Shown: positions 9,080-21,116, counted from the stretch's first letter. The stretch: DNA of 64,000 nucleotides from Iphinoe sp. HA4291-MV1 (GCA_019359415.1 JAHHHH010000030.1:1-64000), one strand, 5' to 3'. A program made the numbers and translations. Notes: generated by a model from the sequence alone, not told the origin.

Positions 9080-9863
9080 AAACGTTTTCAGTGAAGATGT
9101 TTTCTAAAACCTTTCTACTGGTGTCGTTCACATATTTCTCAACAGCTTTCTTCCACCTTAAATATCCTCGACCATTTAAATGCAGACCATCCTCTGTATA
9201 ACAAATATCCAATTGATTGTCCGAATCGGATAAATGAGAATAAACGTCTATGTACTGATAGGAAAACTCTTTTGCCAGCTTTCTTAAGTGTAAATTCAGT
9301 TGCAGTATATTATTCTTATCTTGCCAGTAACGAGTTATTTTGTTATGAACTGGCAAAACGCTTTCAATAAATACTTCTGTGTTCGGCACTTTATTTTGAA
9401 ACTCCGTCAAAATAGCAGAGTAGACAAGTACTATTTGTTCTATAGTTTTACCAGCTTTACCCAAGCCGAGCATATCATTAATACCCGCCATTAAGAAAAC
9501 TTTTTTGGGTTTTGATGCCAATATCGTGTCTAGACGTTTCAGTATCAAATCCGTAGTGTCACCACCAATACCACGGTTTTTGATATTGCAATTTTCTAAT
9601 AACTCTGACCATTGACCTTCTTCTGTCAAACTATCTCCCAAGAAAATAATGTCTAAATCTGATTTAGGGAGAAGTTCAAACTGGCTTTTCTTATGTAGAT
9701 AGTATGGGTTGTAATATTCTTCTAGAGAACTTGGCTTAAAAAACTTATTAGATAGATATCTACAACCACCTTTCCTAATAAAGAAAAAAGTAGTAATCAT
9801 GAAAAACAAAATGTTGATTATTAAGGAAGTAAACAGTAATAAGATTATGACTCTATCGTTCAT
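9066..9863 (-). CDS. Membrane-anchored SGNH/GDSL-family hydrolase
   Basis: An N-terminal hydrophobic helix (residues 5-27) is followed by an SGNH fold: block I FLGDSLTEEGQW with the nucleophilic Ser, block II RGIGGDTT, block III AGINDML with Asn, and block V YTEDGLHLNGRGY with Asp and His. All four catalytic blocks are intact. The anchor has no obvious cleavage site, so a periplasmic enzyme tethered to the membrane is likely. Substrate could be a lipid, an acetylated sugar or another ester. It converges with and overlaps the Uma2 gene. Confidence 0.88.
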   Translation of the reverse strand: MNDRVIILLLFTSLIINILFFMITTFFFIRKGGCRYLSNKFFKPSSLEEYYNPYYLHKKSQFELLPKSDLDIIFLGDSLTEEGQWSELLENCNIKNRGIGGDTTDLILKRLDTILASKPKKVFLMAGINDMLGLGKAGKTIEQIVLVYSAILTEFQNKVPNTEVFIESVLPVHNKITRYWQDKNNILQLNLHLRKLAKEFSYQYIDVYSHLSDSDNQLDICYTEDGLHLNGRGYLRWKKAVEKYVNDTSRKVLENIFTENVFTEC

Positions 9864-9977
9864 ATTTTTTCAGAAATGAGTACTTGCCTTTTCTTTTAGT
9901 AAGACAACAATTATTTTCTGATAGATGCCAATAACTCATTACCTATCTTGAAGGGCAAAGGAATATTTACTCTTCTA

Positions 9978-10071
9978 ATACCAATTCTGTATGAAGTTGC
10001 ACAGAATAAAACGCCTGAAATCCTTGCTAAATAAAGAGATTATTATATGCAGGCTCACATAGAATTGGTAT
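9978..10071. mobile_element. MITE-like element with ATACCAATTCT terminal inverted repeats
   Basis: ATACCAATTCT (9978-9988) is perfectly inverted at 10061-10071. The 94-bp element carries no reading frame. The outermost TA bases could be the target duplication of a Tc1/IS630-type transposase. It sits between the SGNH hydrolase start and the miaA stop; nothing else is visible in this gap. Confidence 0.5.
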
Positions 10072-10127
10072 AAGTAATCTACTTTAGTAGGTTTTTCGGA
10101 CTAAATTACCAAGTTTACGTACAGTAT

Positions 10128-11168
10128 CTATGAATTATCTATGAATTCATGTATACGATACCATACTTCTTCCAATAAATTAAGATTTTCGGTATGAAAC
10201 CACTCAATTTGAGGATATGCTCTAAACCAAGTGCGTTGGCGCTTGGCAAATTGCCTTGTGTGCAAAACGGTTAATCCTTTAGCTTCATCTAAAGAAACAT
10301 CTCCTGCCAAATATTGCTTAATTTCTTTATATCCCAAAGTATTCAGCAAAGGTAAGTCAGTACCATATTTCTTGCAAAGATACTCCACCTCTGTGACTAG
10401 ACCATCTGCAATCATTTTCTCTGTACGCTGTGCAATGCGACTGGTCAGCTCAGCAGGATCACAGTCTAAACCAATTTGCAAAATGGGATAATTTGGAGGG
10501 TTCTCTCCTTGCTGCTCTGAAATTGGGCGACCAGTGACATAAAATACCTCCAACGCTCTTAAAGTCCTCACTGGGTCATTAAGATGAATTTTTTGTGCTG
10601 CAATGGGGTCAACTTGTTGTAACATGTCGTACAATTGCGTTTGACCCAAAGATTCCAGTTGCGATCGCAATTCCTTGTGTGGTGCAACCCTCGGAATCTT
10701 CATACCTTGCGTGATAGAGCGTATGTACAAACCAGTACCACCAACTAAGAGGAGGGGGAGATGAGGAGAATGAGGAGAATGAGGAGAATGAGGAGAATGA
10801 GGAGGATGAGGGAGATGAGGAGGAAAGAAATAATTGTCCATTAATTCTTTCTTCCCCTGCTCCCCCTGCTCCCTCATCTCCTCCTTGTCCCCTTGTCCTA
10901 TCTTGGGGGGAGAAGCAACTAACGCCTGTGCTTGCTCTTGATAGTCTGCAACAGTTATAGTGTTTGTCGGGTTGCAGATATCTATAAGATAGTGCGGTAC
11001 TAACTGTTGTTCAGCTTCTGTAGGTTTAGCCGTACCAATATTAAACTCCCGATAAACCTGACGGGAATCTGCACTGAGAATTATTGAGTCCAGTCGCATC
11101 GCTAAATCCAAAGCTAACCCCGACTTACCTGTCGCTGTCGCGCCACAAATCACAATTAATTTAGTCAT
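10128..11168 (-). CDS. miaA: tRNA dimethylallyltransferase with an in-frame repeat-derived insertion
   Basis: MiaA adds the dimethylallyl group to A37 of tRNAs reading UNN codons. Visible are P-loop GATATGKSGLA (residues 9-19), SADSRQVYREFNIGTAKP, VGGTGLYIRSI, RALEVFYVTGRPIS and the C-terminal TRQFAKRQRTWFR. Between ADYQEQAQALVAS and LLLVGGTGLY, normally joined by about 8-10 residues, there are about 50 residues of low complexity ending in repeated SPH tripeptides (about residues 87-137). The insertion keeps frame and lies between core strands at a likely surface loop. The enzyme is otherwise complete. It is divergent from gyrB. Confidence 0.95.
   Translation of the reverse strand: MTKLIVICGATATGKSGLALDLAMRLDSIILSADSRQVYREFNIGTAKPTEAEQQLVPHYLIDICNPTNTITVADYQEQAQALVASPPKIGQGDKEEMREQGEQGKKELMDNYFFPPHLPHPPHSPHSPHSPHSPHLPLLLVGGTGLYIRSITQGMKIPRVAPHKELRSQLESLGQTQLYDMLQQVDPIAAQKIHLNDPVRTLRALEVFYVTGRPISEQQGENPPNYPILQIGLDCDPAELTSRIAQRTEKMIADGLVTEVEYLCKKYGTDLPLLNTLGYKEIKQYLAGDVSLDEAKGLTVLHTRQFAKRQRTWFRAYPQIEWFHTENLNLLEEVWYRIHEFIDNS
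10758..10832. repeat. 9-bp tandem repeat inside miaA
   Basis: The unit ATGAGGAGA is repeated about five times with slight decay at the right edge. On the coding strand it reads TCTCCTCAT, giving Ser-Pro-His. It is followed on the same insert by a GCTCCCTC/GAGCAGGGG-type low-complexity stretch (10855-10905). The same kinds of sequence occur in intergenic repeats at 18602 and 21070. Confidence 0.8.
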
Positions 11169-11288
11169 TAGTCATTAGTCATTAGTCATTAGTTAAGAAT
11201 CAAGAACTTTGAACTTTTGACTCTTAACTTCCCATATGAGGATGGTAGGGTGCATCTCTATCATAAACTTCTCTTCAGATTGCTCTAA

Positions 11289-13319
<2,031 letters not shown>

Positions 13320-13385
13320 TATAACCAAGTATTCACTTTAAATAGCCTGATACTTTATCTGGCTGATGATGACTTTGAAGTGAAG

Positions 13386-13426
13386 AGTCAAGAGTTCAAA
13401 GCTTTGGACGCTTGACTGTTTTTTTT
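13386..13426 (+). terminator. Rho-independent terminator downstream of gyrB
   Basis: AGTCAAG (13386-13392) pairs with CTTGACT (13411-13417), with additional inner pairing around AAAGCTTT, and is followed by eight T residues. Confidence 0.75.
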
Positions 13427-13583
13427 GATTTCTTCACATTTTGCACCTCGTCATCCATAGAAACTAGAAGAAGGTTGACATATTTTGTTGAAATTTTTAA
13501 ATCTATGTCTTAAGGATGAGGGACTGACTCAGCTACTTTATTATTTTTCTTAAAAAGTTATAAATTATTTAAGACCTATATCA

Positions 13584-14183
13584 ATGAAAGTAAGCAAAAG
13601 TATTTTAGGAAAAGCATTATTTAGCGTTAGTTTGGTTGCTTTGTCTGCTTGTGGTCGGTCTACTGTGGATAAGACAACTGCTCCTCAGACTGCAAAAACT
13701 CCAGCAACGGAAACTCCTACTACCCCAACAGCAAGCAAAAATTTGGCAGAACTAGCACGCTCAGCATCTAGTCAGGGTTCTTTTACAACGCTAACGCGGG
13801 CATTACAAACCGCAGGTTTAACTCAACAAATGGCAAAACTTGGACCCTACACAGTCTTTGCTCCTACTGATGCTGCTTTTGCTACTTTACCAAAAGGCAC
13901 AGTTGAGAAACTTCTCAAACCAGAAAATAAGCAACAGTTAGTAAAGCTTCTAAGTTATCATGTCCTACCTGGACAAGTGACCTCTAGTCAACTGACATCT
14001 GGAAAAGTCAAAACAGTTGAAGGTTCTCCTGTGACAGTAAAGGTTAACAGTACCACCAGTACTGTTACAGTAAACGATGCTAAAGTCATTCAAGCAGATA
14101 TTCCAGCTAGTAATGGCGTCATTCACATAGTGGACAAGGTTATTCTACCTCCGAAGTTTTCAATGAGTCTTAGCTCTAATTAG
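13584..14183 (+). CDS. Fasciclin (FAS1) domain lipoprotein
   Basis: A signal peptide ending in the lipobox ALSAC (Cys23) is followed by a Thr/Pro/Ala-rich linker and one FAS1 domain (about residues 56-193). The domain shows GSFTTLTRALQTAGL, the H1 motif GPYTVFAPTDAAFATLP, VLPGQV and the H2 motif NGVIHIVDKVILP. FAS1 proteins mediate adhesion or cell-surface interactions. The start at ATG 13584 fits the signal peptide. It is probably monocistronic. Confidence 0.92.
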   Translation: MKVSKSILGKALFSVSLVALSACGRSTVDKTTAPQTAKTPATETPTTPTASKNLAELARSASSQGSFTTLTRALQTAGLTQQMAKLGPYTVFAPTDAAFATLPKGTVEKLLKPENKQQLVKLLSYHVLPGQVTSSQLTSGKVKTVEGSPVTVKVNSTTSTVTVNDAKVIQADIPASNGVIHIVDKVILPPKFSMSLSSN

Positions 14184-15802
14184 ATAATCGTCCCATACCG
14201 CCTATAAGATGGGCTTTCTGCTATCAACGCTGTAAACCTTACACTATGCCTATACTAAAAACTATAACAATCTAGCTTATAAAGCTTAGATATAGGATAT
14301 TCATAGTTACTACTAACACATATAAAAATTATTTATTATTTTGCTCTGAAACAATAGCCGATTTATTATACTAATAGTATTAAATATTACAATAGGTTTA
14401 TCTACCAGATGCAGAGTATATCTGAATATATACGTCCATAATTATTAGCTTTATCGTAACTGGACTGGTTGGAGCGATGTCTTGCTAGATGAAGCAACCT
14501 GACTACAGTTGAATTTGACCATTACCTGAGCTACTGACCAATTTTGTCCCAAATTCCCAGATATCACAAGTAACCGAAAAGGGGACTGGTACCATTAACC
14601 AAAGAGATGAAATGATGAAGATAATCTGTAAGAGGGTCTTGTTAAATATGTTTCTTGAACTACAAAGTAGACTACAGTATATTTCGCATTTGTCTAAAGT
14701 TATGAAATGATGGAGATAATCTGTAAGGGGGTCTTGTTAAATATGTTTCTTAGAGACACATAACAGTTTATAGTATATCTCGCATTCGTTTTATGAAATG
14801 GAGCGGTCAGCAGGTTATTATCGATAGTCTTAACTGTCAAATCCTTTTTGAATTGATTAAAATATCGTTGTATACAATAGGAAGAGTTTGTCAAGATTCA
14901 TAAGGTTGAAATTTCAACAGTGCGTTAACGTGTGATTAATACCAGATTGGCTCAGTCTAAATTCCTTGTCCATCTAGCTAGTGCTGCCAAACTCTTAGCT
15001 CCTAAGTTAAGACGATTGGCAGAACTAAAGTGAAGTGACCACGAAAAACACCACCATTATCCTATTTGCATTCATGGTGCTTATGGTATGCCTAATGGAA
15101 GAAAACACAAAGCCACCTTAGTACAGCTTTGCATAACATGATTATCGCCCTACGGCGAACTTAACTCCACTCAGTAGCTTGTGAAGGAAATGTAAAAATG
15201 GGTACACGCATTTTTTCTGACTTAATTAGGCAAATATTACGCTGTATCTAAGTAAAAAATGTTCTACATAATACATTGAGCGAGATATAAGCAGGTGTAT
15301 CAACATGAAATTGAAATGGGAATACCTCTGCAATTCCAAAAAGTTTTGGAGAAAATACAAGAGTATGGGTGCCTTTTTCAATGTCTTACTTTTGATAGAA
15401 CAGCCTTTAGTTTGCTTAATGACTTCATGGTTACTACACAAAAACAGTGCAATTTCTGTGAAACAGGCTACAATCGGAACAGTCTTTACAAAAGAATCTC
15501 CCAACAGTCATATTCATTTGTATGGAGTGGTAAATTTTTTTAGCAAAAAGAGTCTTTCTTAGACTAGCTAGTTAAAAGTGATGTTGCCCTGCGACACACA
15601 AAGGCGTTGACTAAGGATAGGAATTTACCTTCAACCAGGCTTCCTCCGTAGGGGAAAACCTGTTGGAAAGGTGTAAAAATTCTAAAATTATCTTAGGCAA
15701 AGTCACCAAAAGCCCAATGCTTGAAATTGGTAAATAGTTCACCATTAGAGCTGTAAATACATCTTAAGTCATTGATTCTGCAAGGAGCATGAGGAACGCG
15801 GC
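14184..15802. other. 1.6-kb gap with decayed sequence and no intact gene
   Basis: Only short, unconvincing frames exist here. A tandem repeat lies at 14607-14802. Around 14960-15110 there are coding-like stretches in one frame (KFLVHLASAAKLLAPKLRRL, a stop, then YPICIHGAYGMPNGRKHK), suggesting a dead gene that I cannot identify. The last 200 bases should contain the sigA promoter region. Confidence 0.5.
14607..14802. repeat. Direct repeat with 95-bp period (two copies plus a partial third)
   Basis: A unit beginning ATGAAATGATG(A/G)AGATAA starts at 14607 and again at 14702; the first 50 bases of the two copies differ at only two positions, the rest is more diverged. A third start, ATGAAATGGAG, lies at 14793. 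It is not an inverted-repeat element and has no coding role that I can see. Confidence 0.7.
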
Positions 15803-16978
15803 ATGAACCAGGCTAACAACGTACTCGAAAACATATATCAGCCTGATGACCTAGAAATAATGAATCAGCCTGAGATTGAGTTAGAAGAACTCTTGATTGA
15901 TGACGAAGAGGACTTGCTGACGGGCGATGAAGGCGAACTTGATGAATTTTTAGAGCCTCAGTCTGATGAGGACGACGCAAAGTCTGGAAAAGCCGCTAAA
16001 GGGCGTCGTCGCTCTCAAAGCAAGAAAAAGCATTACACCGAGGATTCGATCCGCCTTTACTTGCAAGAAATAGGTCGAATTCGCCTGTTACGTGCAGACG
16101 AAGAAATTGAATTGGCACGGAAAATTGCTGATTTACTGGAATTAGAGCGAGTGCGCGAAAGACTTTCACAGCAGTTAGCGCGTGAGCCTCAAGACAGTGA
16201 ATGGGCAGAAGCAGTACAACTTCCTTTGCCACAATTTCGTTATCGACTGCATATTGGTCGCAGGGCAAAAGATAAGATGGTACAATCTAACCTGCGTCTT
16301 GTCGTTTCAATTGCGAAGAAGTATATGAATCGAGGCTTGTCTTTCCAAGACTTGATTCAAGAAGGTAGTCTCGGTTTGATTCGCGCGGCAGAAAAGTTTG
16401 ACCACGAAAAAGGCTACAAGTTTTCTACATACGCAACATGGTGGATTCGTCAGGCAATTACCCGTGCGATCGCTGACCAATCCCGTACCATCCGCCTTCC
16501 GGTTCACCTCTACGAAACCATCTCTCGGATTAAGAAAACGACTAAGCTGCTTTCTCAAGAAATGGGTCGCAAACCCACTGAAGAAGAAATAGCCACGAGA
16601 ATGGAAATGACCATTGAGAAGCTGCGCTTTATTGCTAAATCCGCACAATTGCCTATTTCACTAGAAACGCCCATTGGGAAAGAAGAAGATTCTCGACTGG
16701 GCGATTTTATTGAGTCTGATGGCGAAACACCAGAAGATCAAGTTTCTAAAAACCTGCTGCGAGAGGACCTGGAAAAAGTTCTCGACAGTCTTAGCCCGCG
16801 TGAAAGAGATGTTCTTAGATTACGTTATGGATTGGATGATGGTCGCATGAAGACCTTGGAAGAAATTGGACAAATTTTCAACGTGACTCGCGAGCGAATC
16901 CGTCAAATTGAAGCGAAGGCATTGCGTAAGTTACGTCACCCAAATCGCAACAGCGTTCTCAAGGAGTACATCCGCTAG
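15803..16978 (+). CDS. sigA: Principal RNA polymerase sigma factor (group 1, SigA/RpoD)
   Basis: The 391-residue length matches cyanobacterial SigA. An acidic N-terminus (residues 1-70) leads to region 1.2 ([16 protein letters not shown]), region 2 with the core-binding and -10 recognition motif ([18 protein letters not shown]), region 3, and region 4.2 with the helix-turn-helix [20 protein letters not shown]. The ATG at 15803 follows the purine-rich AGGAGCATGAGG. As housekeeping sigma it serves most promoters here. A MITE lies between its stop and its terminator. Confidence 0.97.
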   Translation: MNQANNVLENIYQPDDLEIMNQPEIELEELLIDDEEDLLTGDEGELDEFLEPQSDEDDAKSGKAAKGRRRSQSKKKHYTEDSIRLYLQEIGRIRLLRADEEIELARKIADLLELERVRERLSQQLAREPQDSEWAEAVQLPLPQFRYRLHIGRRAKDKMVQSNLRLVVSIAKKYMNRGLSFQDLIQEGSLGLIRAAEKFDHEKGYKFSTYATWWIRQAITRAIADQSRTIRLPVHLYETISRIKKTTKLLSQEMGRKPTEEEIATRMEMTIEKLRFIAKSAQLPISLETPIGKEEDSRLGDFIESDGETPEDQVSKNLLREDLEKVLDSLSPRERDVLRLRYGLDDGRMKTLEEIGQIFNVTRERIRQIEAKALRKLRHPNRNSVLKEYIR

Positions 16979-17062
16979 TTATTTGTCATTATGTCATGAG
17001 TCATTGATTTTAGACAAATGATCTATAACTAAAAAACAAAAACTACCAGACCAGTACTGCTT

Positions 17063-17156
17063 CCAATACTGCTCGGTTAAGAATAGTTGAAGTGCCAGAA
17101 ACCCGGTTTCTTAAAGAAACCGGGTTTCTAATTTTTGCTTATCTGAGCAGTATTGG
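17063..17156. mobile_element. MITE with 12-bp inverted repeats and a perfect 8-bp target duplication
   Basis: CCAATACTGCTC (17063-17074) is inverted perfectly at 17145-17156. TACTGCTT flanks both sides (17055-17062 and 17157-17164). The centre is a strong hairpin, AGAAACCCGGTTTCT then AGAAACCGGGTTTCT on the other arm. The insertion lies in the 3' untranslated region of sigA, upstream of its terminator. The 8-bp duplication indicates a recent DDE-type transposition. Confidence 0.8.
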
Positions 17157-17185
17157 TACTGCTTCAAGAGTAACCCCAAGAGTGA

Positions 17186-17221
17186 AAAACCTGGAAGTAT
17201 TGATAACTCCAGGTTTTTTTG
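17186..17221. terminator. Bidirectional terminator between sigA and hli
   Basis: AACCTGGA (17188-17195) pairs with TCCAGGTT (17208-17215), followed by a T tract on the plus strand and by TTTTT on the minus strand. It can end both the sigA and the convergent hli transcripts. Confidence 0.85.
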
Positions 17222-17265
17222 CTTATTCATGTATTTATTTTTTAAGCAATCCGTAGTTTGAAAAT

Positions 17266-17445
17266 TTACAGAATACCCCAGAAGTGTAGGAAACCTTGAC
17301 CAGAGAACAGTTCAATGAGAGCGGCTGCTAAGAAGCCAATCATTGCCAAGCGACCGTTCCAAATTTCTGCTTGGGGTGTGAAACCCCAGCGCCAAGTATT
17401 ACGGTCATCAACAACAGGGGCAGTGGTTTTTGTTGCGTTTGTCAT
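17266..17445 (-). CDS. High-light-inducible protein (one-helix CAB-like, Hli/Scp)
   Basis: The 59-residue protein has the chlorophyll-binding helix motif [20 protein letters not shown], with Glu, Asn and Arg of the ExxNxR pigment-binding signature, and ends FLHFWGIL. These proteins bind chlorophyll and carotenoid and protect photosystem II assembly intermediates under high light. The ATG at 17445 is chosen because GGAG lies 8 bases upstream; a GTG three codons earlier is possible. It is a single-gene unit; expression is likely stress-induced by family analogy. Confidence 0.95.
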   Translation of the reverse strand: MTNATKTTAPVVDDRNTWRWGFTPQAEIWNGRLAMIGFLAAALIELFSGQGFLHFWGIL

Positions 17446-17626
17446 AGCTGGCACTCCAAACTGGATTGTTTAAGGCTTGTTACCTTATGTAAATAAATCT
17501 AACAAATATCTTAAGAAAAGTCATGTTTTTTATAGCTTTAGACAACATACTAATTCTGAACTTCTATGCGTCTACACTCTTTTTTTCCCTACACCCTTGG
17601 GGCGCAAGGCACTGCGCCCCTACACT

Positions 17627-20149
17627 TTATCCTCTCCATTGCAGTTCAACGACAGAAATGATTTTTTCTTCCCGACTGAGTTGAAGCACACTTTCACCAG
17701 TACTATCTTTGCCCAAGGTCGGAACTGTTTCCACTCCAAGGCGTACTACTCGTTGGTGATTAGTAACTAACGCCACCTCAGCACCTGCAGTTGCTCGTAC
17801 CATTCCTGCTAAATTGTCAGTTTTGCTAGTGAATTTAAAAGTTTGAGTCCCGATATCACCTCGATTTGCCGCCCGCAAAGCACTCATTGGCATACGTTTA
17901 GCGTATCCGAATTGAGTGACCAGTAACAGGTTTTCCTTTGTGCTTGAGGTCACACAACCAACCATTTCCTCTTGCTGGCGCACACGTAAACCTTGCAGAC
18001 CCATAGCAGCGCGACCCATGATGGGGAGTTGATCGTCATTCACTGCAAATTTCAAAACTCGCCCACCGGAACTTGCTAAAACTAGATATTCACCCGCAGT
18101 GGTGAACTGAGTGCATAACAACTCATCATCGTCTTTGAGTTTCAAAATAGTTATTCCACGACGGGTGAGGTTAGTCAATTCTGTTAGGGACAGACGCTTG
18201 ATTCTTCCTTGCTTGGTGAGGAGAACAATCTCAGAATTTTCAGGATTATCTGGCAATACAAAGCGGTTAATCACACCTTCTTGAGCGTCCTGCTGAGCAG
18301 CATTTGAGAGCAAGGTAATCAATGGTGTTCCTCTTGCAGAACGTCCACTAGTGGGAGGAATATCTGCCACATTCACTGGGTAAACCTTGCCACCACTGGT
18401 GAGTACTAGTAACTCTTTTGCTGTGTCAGTCAACACGCTTTGGATCACGATGTCATTATCGGACGTACCATTGTCAGTTCTTGCCTTTCGGGCTGAAGAT
18501 TGACGGCGTACATATCCTCGCTGCGTAAATTCTAAAACTACCTCTTCTGGAGGCGCTTCCAATTTAGGATTTTCAACTTTGGATTTTGGACTCTCTACAT
18601 CCTCCTCTGCTCCCCTGCTCCTCTGCTCCCCTGCTCCTCTGCTCCCCTGCTCCTCAACGATCCTAGTACGACGGGCATCACTATATTTACGCTTGAGCGA
18701 TCGCAAATCTTTTTTCAGTGACTTCAGTAATTCCCGTCTATCATCCAGTAATCTCCGCAACAACTGAATTTGTTCATTGAGCTGCTCATGCTCCTTATGC
18801 AAGTTTTGCTGTTCTAAATTCGTTAAACGTCGCAATGGCATAGCCAAAATGGCATCCGCTTGCACCTCACTCAAATCCAATCGATTTTGCAAGATCATTT
18901 TTGCCGTAGTGCCATCAGCAGCACTTCGTAAAATCTCCACAACCTCATCTAGGTGAGATAAAGCTTTGAGTAAACCTTCAACCAGATGCAGCCGACTTTC
19001 TGCCTTACCCAATTCATGAGAGTAGCGGCGGTTCAGTGTCTGCTCTCGGAAACTCAAAAACTCCTGCAACAGTTGACGCAAGCTCAATTGACGGGGTTGT
19101 CCATCTACCAAGGCGAGCATAATCGCCCCAAAGTTGCTTTGCAAGGCGGTTTGGTGATACAAATTCTGAAGAAGTTCTTGGGGATTAGTATCGCGTTTGA
19201 GCTCAATCACGACGCGCATTCCCTGGCGATCGCTTTCATCACGGATATCCGCAATTCCTTGAAGGCGACTTTGATTCACCAGATCTGCGACTTTCTCAAT
19301 CCAACCAGCCTTATTCACCTGATAAGGCAATTCCGTCACCACAATTGCTGTTCGCCGCTTGTTACCCCTGCTTTGCGCAACTTCCTCCATTTGGGCGATT
19401 CCCCGCAGCACAATACTGCCTTTCCCTGTGGTATATGCTTCGCGAATTCCTACGTTACCCACAATTTCACCACCTGTGGGAAAATCTGGCCCGGGAATGA
19501 GTTCAAATAACTTTTCATCAGGTAAATCGGGATTATCAATCAATGCTATCAACCCATCTACCACTTCGCCTAAGTTATGCGGCGGAATATTCGTCGCCAT
19601 CCCCACAGCAATACCAGCACTACCATTGAGCAAGAGAAATGGCAACTGTGCTGGCAATACGGTTGGTTCTTGCTGGGAATTATCGAAGTTAGCGATAAAA
19701 TCCACCGTTTCTTCACCAATTTCCGTCAGCATTCCCTCGTGGCTAATGGGTGCGAGGCGCGTTTCTGTATAACGCATCGCCGCTGGCGGGTCATTATCCA
19801 CACTCCCAAAATTACCGTGTCCTGCCAGTAAAGGATAGCGACTAGAAAAGTCCTGTACCAGCCTGACTAAGGCATCGTAAACCGCTTGGTCACCGTGGGG
19901 ATGATACTTACCTAACACGTCTCCCACCACACGCGCACACTTACGATAGGGTCGATCCGGCGTCAGACCCAGTTCGTGCATGGCATATAAAATGCGTCGG
20001 TGAACGGGCTTTAAGCCATCTCGCACGTCTGGTAACGCTCGCCCGACAATGACACTCATGGCATATTCGAGATAAGACCGTTGCATCTCGGTATGCAAGG
20101 CTGTGGTAATGACCTGTCCCTCACACAGAAGGTTTAACTGTTTTGCCAT
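17627..20149 (-). CDS. gyrA: Type IIA topoisomerase subunit A (GyrA/ParC family) with repeat-derived insertion
   Basis: The 840-residue protein carries the breakage-reunion domain with catalytic Tyr127 ([10 protein letters not shown]), the quinolone region [10 protein letters not shown] (Gln88 at the position of E. coli GyrA Ser83), and a C-terminal beta-pinwheel starting [13 protein letters not shown]. The canonical GyrA box QRRGGKG is absent; the equivalent stretch reads [14 protein letters not shown]. It may therefore be the ParC-like paralogue that cyanobacteria often carry besides GyrA, so the gene symbol is provisional. At the junction of coiled coil and pinwheel (about residues 495-535) lies a low-complexity segment [18 protein letters not shown] plus a linker, encoded by a tandem repeat. 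The start at 20149 gives the conserved MAKQLNLL. Confidence 0.9.
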   Translation of the reverse strand: MAKQLNLLCEGQVITTALHTEMQRSYLEYAMSVIVGRALPDVRDGLKPVHRRILYAMHELGLTPDRPYRKCARVVGDVLGKYHPHGDQAVYDALVRLVQDFSSRYPLLAGHGNFGSVDNDPPAAMRYTETRLAPISHEGMLTEIGEETVDFIANFDNSQQEPTVLPAQLPFLLLNGSAGIAVGMATNIPPHNLGEVVDGLIALIDNPDLPDEKLFELIPGPDFPTGGEIVGNVGIREAYTTGKGSIVLRGIAQMEEVAQSRGNKRRTAIVVTELPYQVNKAGWIEKVADLVNQSRLQGIADIRDESDRQGMRVVIELKRDTNPQELLQNLYHQTALQSNFGAIMLALVDGQPRQLSLRQLLQEFLSFREQTLNRRYSHELGKAESRLHLVEGLLKALSHLDEVVEILRSAADGTTAKMILQNRLDLSEVQADAILAMPLRRLTNLEQQNLHKEHEQLNEQIQLLRRLLDDRRELLKSLKKDLRSLKRKYSDARRTRIVEEQGSRGAGEQRSRGAEEDVESPKSKVENPKLEAPPEEVVLEFTQRGYVRRQSSARKARTDNGTSDNDIVIQSVLTDTAKELLVLTSGGKVYPVNVADIPPTSGRSARGTPLITLLSNAAQQDAQEGVINRFVLPDNPENSEIVLLTKQGRIKRLSLTELTNLTRRGITILKLKDDDELLCTQFTTAGEYLVLASSGGRVLKFAVNDDQLPIMGRAAMGLQGLRVRQQEEMVGCVTSSTKENLLLVTQFGYAKRMPMSALRAANRGDIGTQTFKFTSKTDNLAGMVRATAGAEVALVTNHQRVVRLGVETVPTLGKDSTGESVLQLSREEKIISVVELQWRG
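18602..18649. repeat. 8-bp tandem repeat inside the gyrA-like gene
   Basis: Six copies of CTCCYCTG alternate between CTCCTCTG and CTCCCCTG. Because 8 is not a multiple of 3, the encoded pattern has an eight-residue period (EQGSRGAG / EQRSRGAE). Next to it is a TTCCAATTTAGGATTTTC-type AT-rich segment that resembles the repeats at 21036 and 44272. Confidence 0.8.
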
Positions 20150-20409
20150 GAGTTTTTTTTCCTAAATTTCCACTACACAAAATTTGCCGTTAATGAAGAC
20201 TGCAGCAACCACAGCATCATGGATGAAATACTTTTCATTACAGAATCTTGATAGTCACAGGATAGAAAGCAGTAGTATCATCCTTGTTGACGAAGATTTA
20301 TATTGATTATTTCAAAGAAAGCACACAATCGGTTTTGTAATGGTGGTATTTTCCCCTTCACTGACCTGTGTGTCTTTAGTTAAGATGGGCAAACAAAAGT
20401 CAAATTCTC

Positions 20410-20805
20410 ATGAAAACTGTTTTGATTGTCGAAGACGATCTGATTAACGCTCGCGTTTTTTCCAAAATTTTGACTAAGCGAGGCGGTTTGGAGGTAAAAC
20501 ATACTGAAAATGTAGAAGAAGTTATCAAAATTGCCCAATCGGGAGAAGTTGACATTATCTTGATGGATGTTTCTCTGTCACGAAGTGTTTACCAAGGTAA
20601 GTCTGTTGATGGTATCAAGATTACCCAAATGTTAAAATCCGATCCGCAAACAGCTCCCTTACCTATTATTTTGGTAACAGCACACGCTATGGAGGGCGAT
20701 CGCGAGAACTTTCTCAAACAAAGCGGTGCTGATGGCTACATATCTAAGCCGATTGTGGACCATCAACAGTTTGTTGACCAGATCTTGGCACTGCTACCTA
20801 CATAG
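20410..20805 (+). CDS. Stand-alone response regulator (CheY/DivK-like receiver)
   Basis: A single receiver domain of 131 residues with Asp9-Asp10, phospho-acceptor Asp53 (ILMDVSL), Thr90 (LVTAHAM) and Lys113 (YISKPI). There is no output domain. It therefore acts by protein-protein contact, as DivK or CheY do. No histidine kinase is adjacent; the cognate partner is unknown. Starts at ATG 20410. Confidence 0.93.
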   Translation: MKTVLIVEDDLINARVFSKILTKRGGLEVKHTENVEEVIKIAQSGEVDIILMDVSLSRSVYQGKSVDGIKITQMLKSDPQTAPLPIILVTAHAMEGDRENFLKQSGADGYISKPIVDHQQFVDQILALLPT

Positions 20806-20912
20806 AACAACTAAACGCATCATTTGGAGCACAAAAGAATGTTCACCCCATAGTAAACTGCACCTAACACATTTCCATAGTAGTGTTCTTGATTTAAGAA
20901 CATACCTGGAAC

Positions 20913-20948
20913 AGTAGCCCAATACGTGTGTTAGGCTACTGTTTCTTT
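20913..20948 (+). terminator. Probable terminator after the response regulator
   Basis: AGTAGCC (20913-20919) pairs with GGCTACT (20934-20940), followed by GTTTCTTT. The remainder of the 20806-21116 gap holds AT-rich and TTGTCCCC heptamer-like tandem repeats (about 21079-21116). Confidence 0.5.
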
Positions 20949-21116
20949 AACGAATAATATATATGTACTACTAGATGAGATTTTGAGCAAGTGGCAATGG
21001 GCAATGGGCAATGGGGAGATGAAGAGGCAGAGGGAGATTCCAAATTTTGAATTTTGAATGAGCGAATTTTGAATTGTCTTGTCCCCTTGTCCCCTTGTCC
21101 CCTTGTCCCCTTGTCC

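Noticed and set aside
15226-15562. Three overlapping 82-92 codon frames on both strands
   Set aside because: Composition looks random, no ribosome site, no family resemblance.
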